Shown here piece by piece: positions 4,207 to 5,181 of a stretch of 5,181 bases of DNA. The DNA is taken from assembly GCA_934871445.1 (NCBI GenBank), contig CAKXBD010000133.1, positions 560-5,740 of the forward strand, in the 5' to 3' direction. The stretch's first letter is position 1. Every line of letters starts with the position of its first letter. The notes beneath the pieces are model-generated. The model saw nothing but the letters and a program-made list of their open reading frames with translations, ran no database searches and was not told the origin of the DNA. The DNA is from an uncultured bacterium. Its GTDB lineage: Bacteria > Bacillota > Clostridia > Christensenellales > Borkfalkiaceae. A program made the translations under genes and the position numbers.

Positions 4207-5181
4207 ATGGATTATAAAAGATACATTTCGGAGAAACTGAAAATAGAAGGTATGAGTGCTGAGGAGATCTACGGACTCATCGCGCTTCCTCCCACGTCGG
4301 ATATGGGAGATTACGCTCTTCCCTGTTTCAAACTTGCGAAAATACTCCGCAAAAGCCCCGTTGCCATTGCGGAAAATCTTAAAGAGAATTTCCCGATAGA
4401 CGAAGTAATTTCCGAGGTTTCCGCGGTAAACGGATATCTCAATTTCAAAGTCGATAAAACCTCTTTGACTCGTCAGGTGTTAGACAGGATTTTTTCGGAA
4501 GGAGACGCCTACGGCGCCTCGGAGGAAGGAAAGGGAAAGACGATTTGTATCGATTATTCGTCCATCAATATCGCCAAGCCCTTTCATATCGGTCATCTTT
4601 CCACGACCGTATTGGGCGGGGCGCTCTATCGTATTTTCGATTTTCTCGGCTATAAGGCGATAGGAATCAATCATCTCGGCGACTACGGCACGCAGTTCGG
4701 GAAACTCATTTCCGCCTATAAGCGGTGGGGGGATAGAGATACCGTGGAAAAGGGCGGGATTCGTGCTCTGAACGAGCTGTACGTCCGTTTTCACTGCGAG
4801 GCGGAGGCACATCCCGAATACGACGACGAAGCCCGTGCGTACTTTAAGAAAATCGAACAGGGGGATTCGGAATGTCTGGAACTCTTTCATTGGTTCAAAG
4901 AACTCACGCTGAAAGACGTACAGAAAATTTATGATTTGCTCGATATTCGTTTCGATTCTTACGCGGGAGAGAGCTTTTATTCAGATAAAATGCAGCCCGT
5001 GGTGGACGAACTGAGAGAAAAGGGCTTGCTCGTGGAGAGCCGCGGAGCGCAGGTCGTCGATCTCGAAGCTTACGGCATGCCGCCCTGCATCATTCTGAAA
5101 TCGGACGGTTCTTCCCTGTATGCGACACGGGATATGGCTGCGGCCATTTACCGTAAGAATACCTACAATTTTTATAAATGT
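4207..5181 (+). CDS. argS: Arginyl-tRNA synthetase (class I), 5' part
   Basis: The enzyme charges tRNA-Arg with arginine using ATP, in the cytoplasm. The first 325 codons are open to the window edge; bacterial ArgS is usually about 550-580 residues, so some 40 percent, including the KMSKS loop and the anticodon-binding helical domain, lies outside. Visible parts are the N-terminal ArgRS-specific domain (about 1-95, with the typical SDMGDYALPCF at 31-41), the catalytic-domain opening IDYSSINIAKPFHIGHL with the HIGH signature at 127-130, GDYGTQFGKL (158-167) of the active site, and KSDGSSLYATRDMAAA (298-313) of the Rossmann core. The start follows the purine-rich ribosome-binding site at 4188-4197. 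It is divergent from ychF across a 148-bp promoter region. No T-box-like element is visible in the short leader. Confidence 0.97.
   Translation, partial: MDYKRYISEKLKIEGMSAEEIYGLIALPPTSDMGDYALPCFKLAKILRKSPVAIAENLKENFPIDEVISEVSAVNGYLNFKVDKTSLTRQVLDRIFSEGDAYGASEEGKGKTICIDYSSINIAKPFHIGHLSTTVLGGALYRIFDFLGYKAIGINHLGDYGTQFGKLISAYKRWGDRDTVEKGGIRALNELYVRFHCEAEAHPEYDDEARAYFKKIEQGDSECLELFHWFKELTLKDVQKIYDLLDIRFDSYAGESFYSDKMQPVVDELREKGLLVESRGAQVVDLEAYGMPPCIILKSDGSSLYATRDMAAAIYRKNTYNFYKC

Noticed and set aside
4555..4605. SSINIAKPFHIGHL in ArgS, with I where many enzymes have P
   Set aside because: As I recall, this variant is common in Firmicutes ArgS, and HIGH itself is intact, so it is not an anomaly.
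4480..4890. 136-codon minus-strand frame inside argS
   Set aside because: Antisense to the conserved ArgS catalytic domain, with no motif or ribosome-binding site.

Overview
The window reads as an ordinary chromosomal segment of a low-to-mid GC Gram-positive bacterium, most likely an uncultured Clostridia lineage. The reasons are purine-rich Shine-Dalgarno sites, A/T-rich sigma-A-type promoters, densely packed short operons, an ArgS of the Firmicutes type, and a ferritin-like protein, an MBL-fold hydrolase and a C_GCAxxG_C_C protein whose sequences resemble clostridial families as I remember them. No mobile element, CRISPR array, tRNA, rRNA or prophage gene is visible.

Layout, left to right: (i) the 3' part of a probable ferritin-like protein gene on + (2-415), followed by a strong hairpin terminator (448-490). 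(ii) A leftward pair on -: a compact Sfp-type 4'-phosphopantetheinyl transferase (1885 to 1367) and, 100 bp downstream, a metallo-beta-lactamase-fold hydrolase (1266 to 502). (iii) A divergent rightward pair on +: a C_GCAxxG_C_C cysteine protein (1914-2384) and an SRPBCC/START-like protein (2415-2810), 30 bp apart and probably one operon. (iv) A bidirectional terminator (2889-2918). (v) ychF on - (4058 to 2943), divergent from argS on + (4207 to beyond the window end), with promoters for both packed into the 148 bp between them.

The housekeeping genes are ychF (a translation-associated ATPase) and argS (arginyl-tRNA charging). The PPTase would activate acyl- or peptidyl-carrier proteins encoded elsewhere. 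The MBL hydrolase, the C_GCAxxG protein and the SRPBCC protein have recognisable folds but no assignable substrate.

The most notable structure is regulatory. The PPTase has a perfect-consensus extended -10 promoter (TTGACA, 17 bp, TATAAT) whose predicted transcription start falls on the A of its own ATG, so its mRNA is predicted to be leaderless. That promoter lies on top of the ribosome-binding site and first codons of the divergent C_GCAxxG gene. A second good promoter, at the far 3' end of the PPTase gene, points back through it antisense towards the C_GCAxxG gene, giving a possible excludon-like arrangement. I saw no wholly new protein system.
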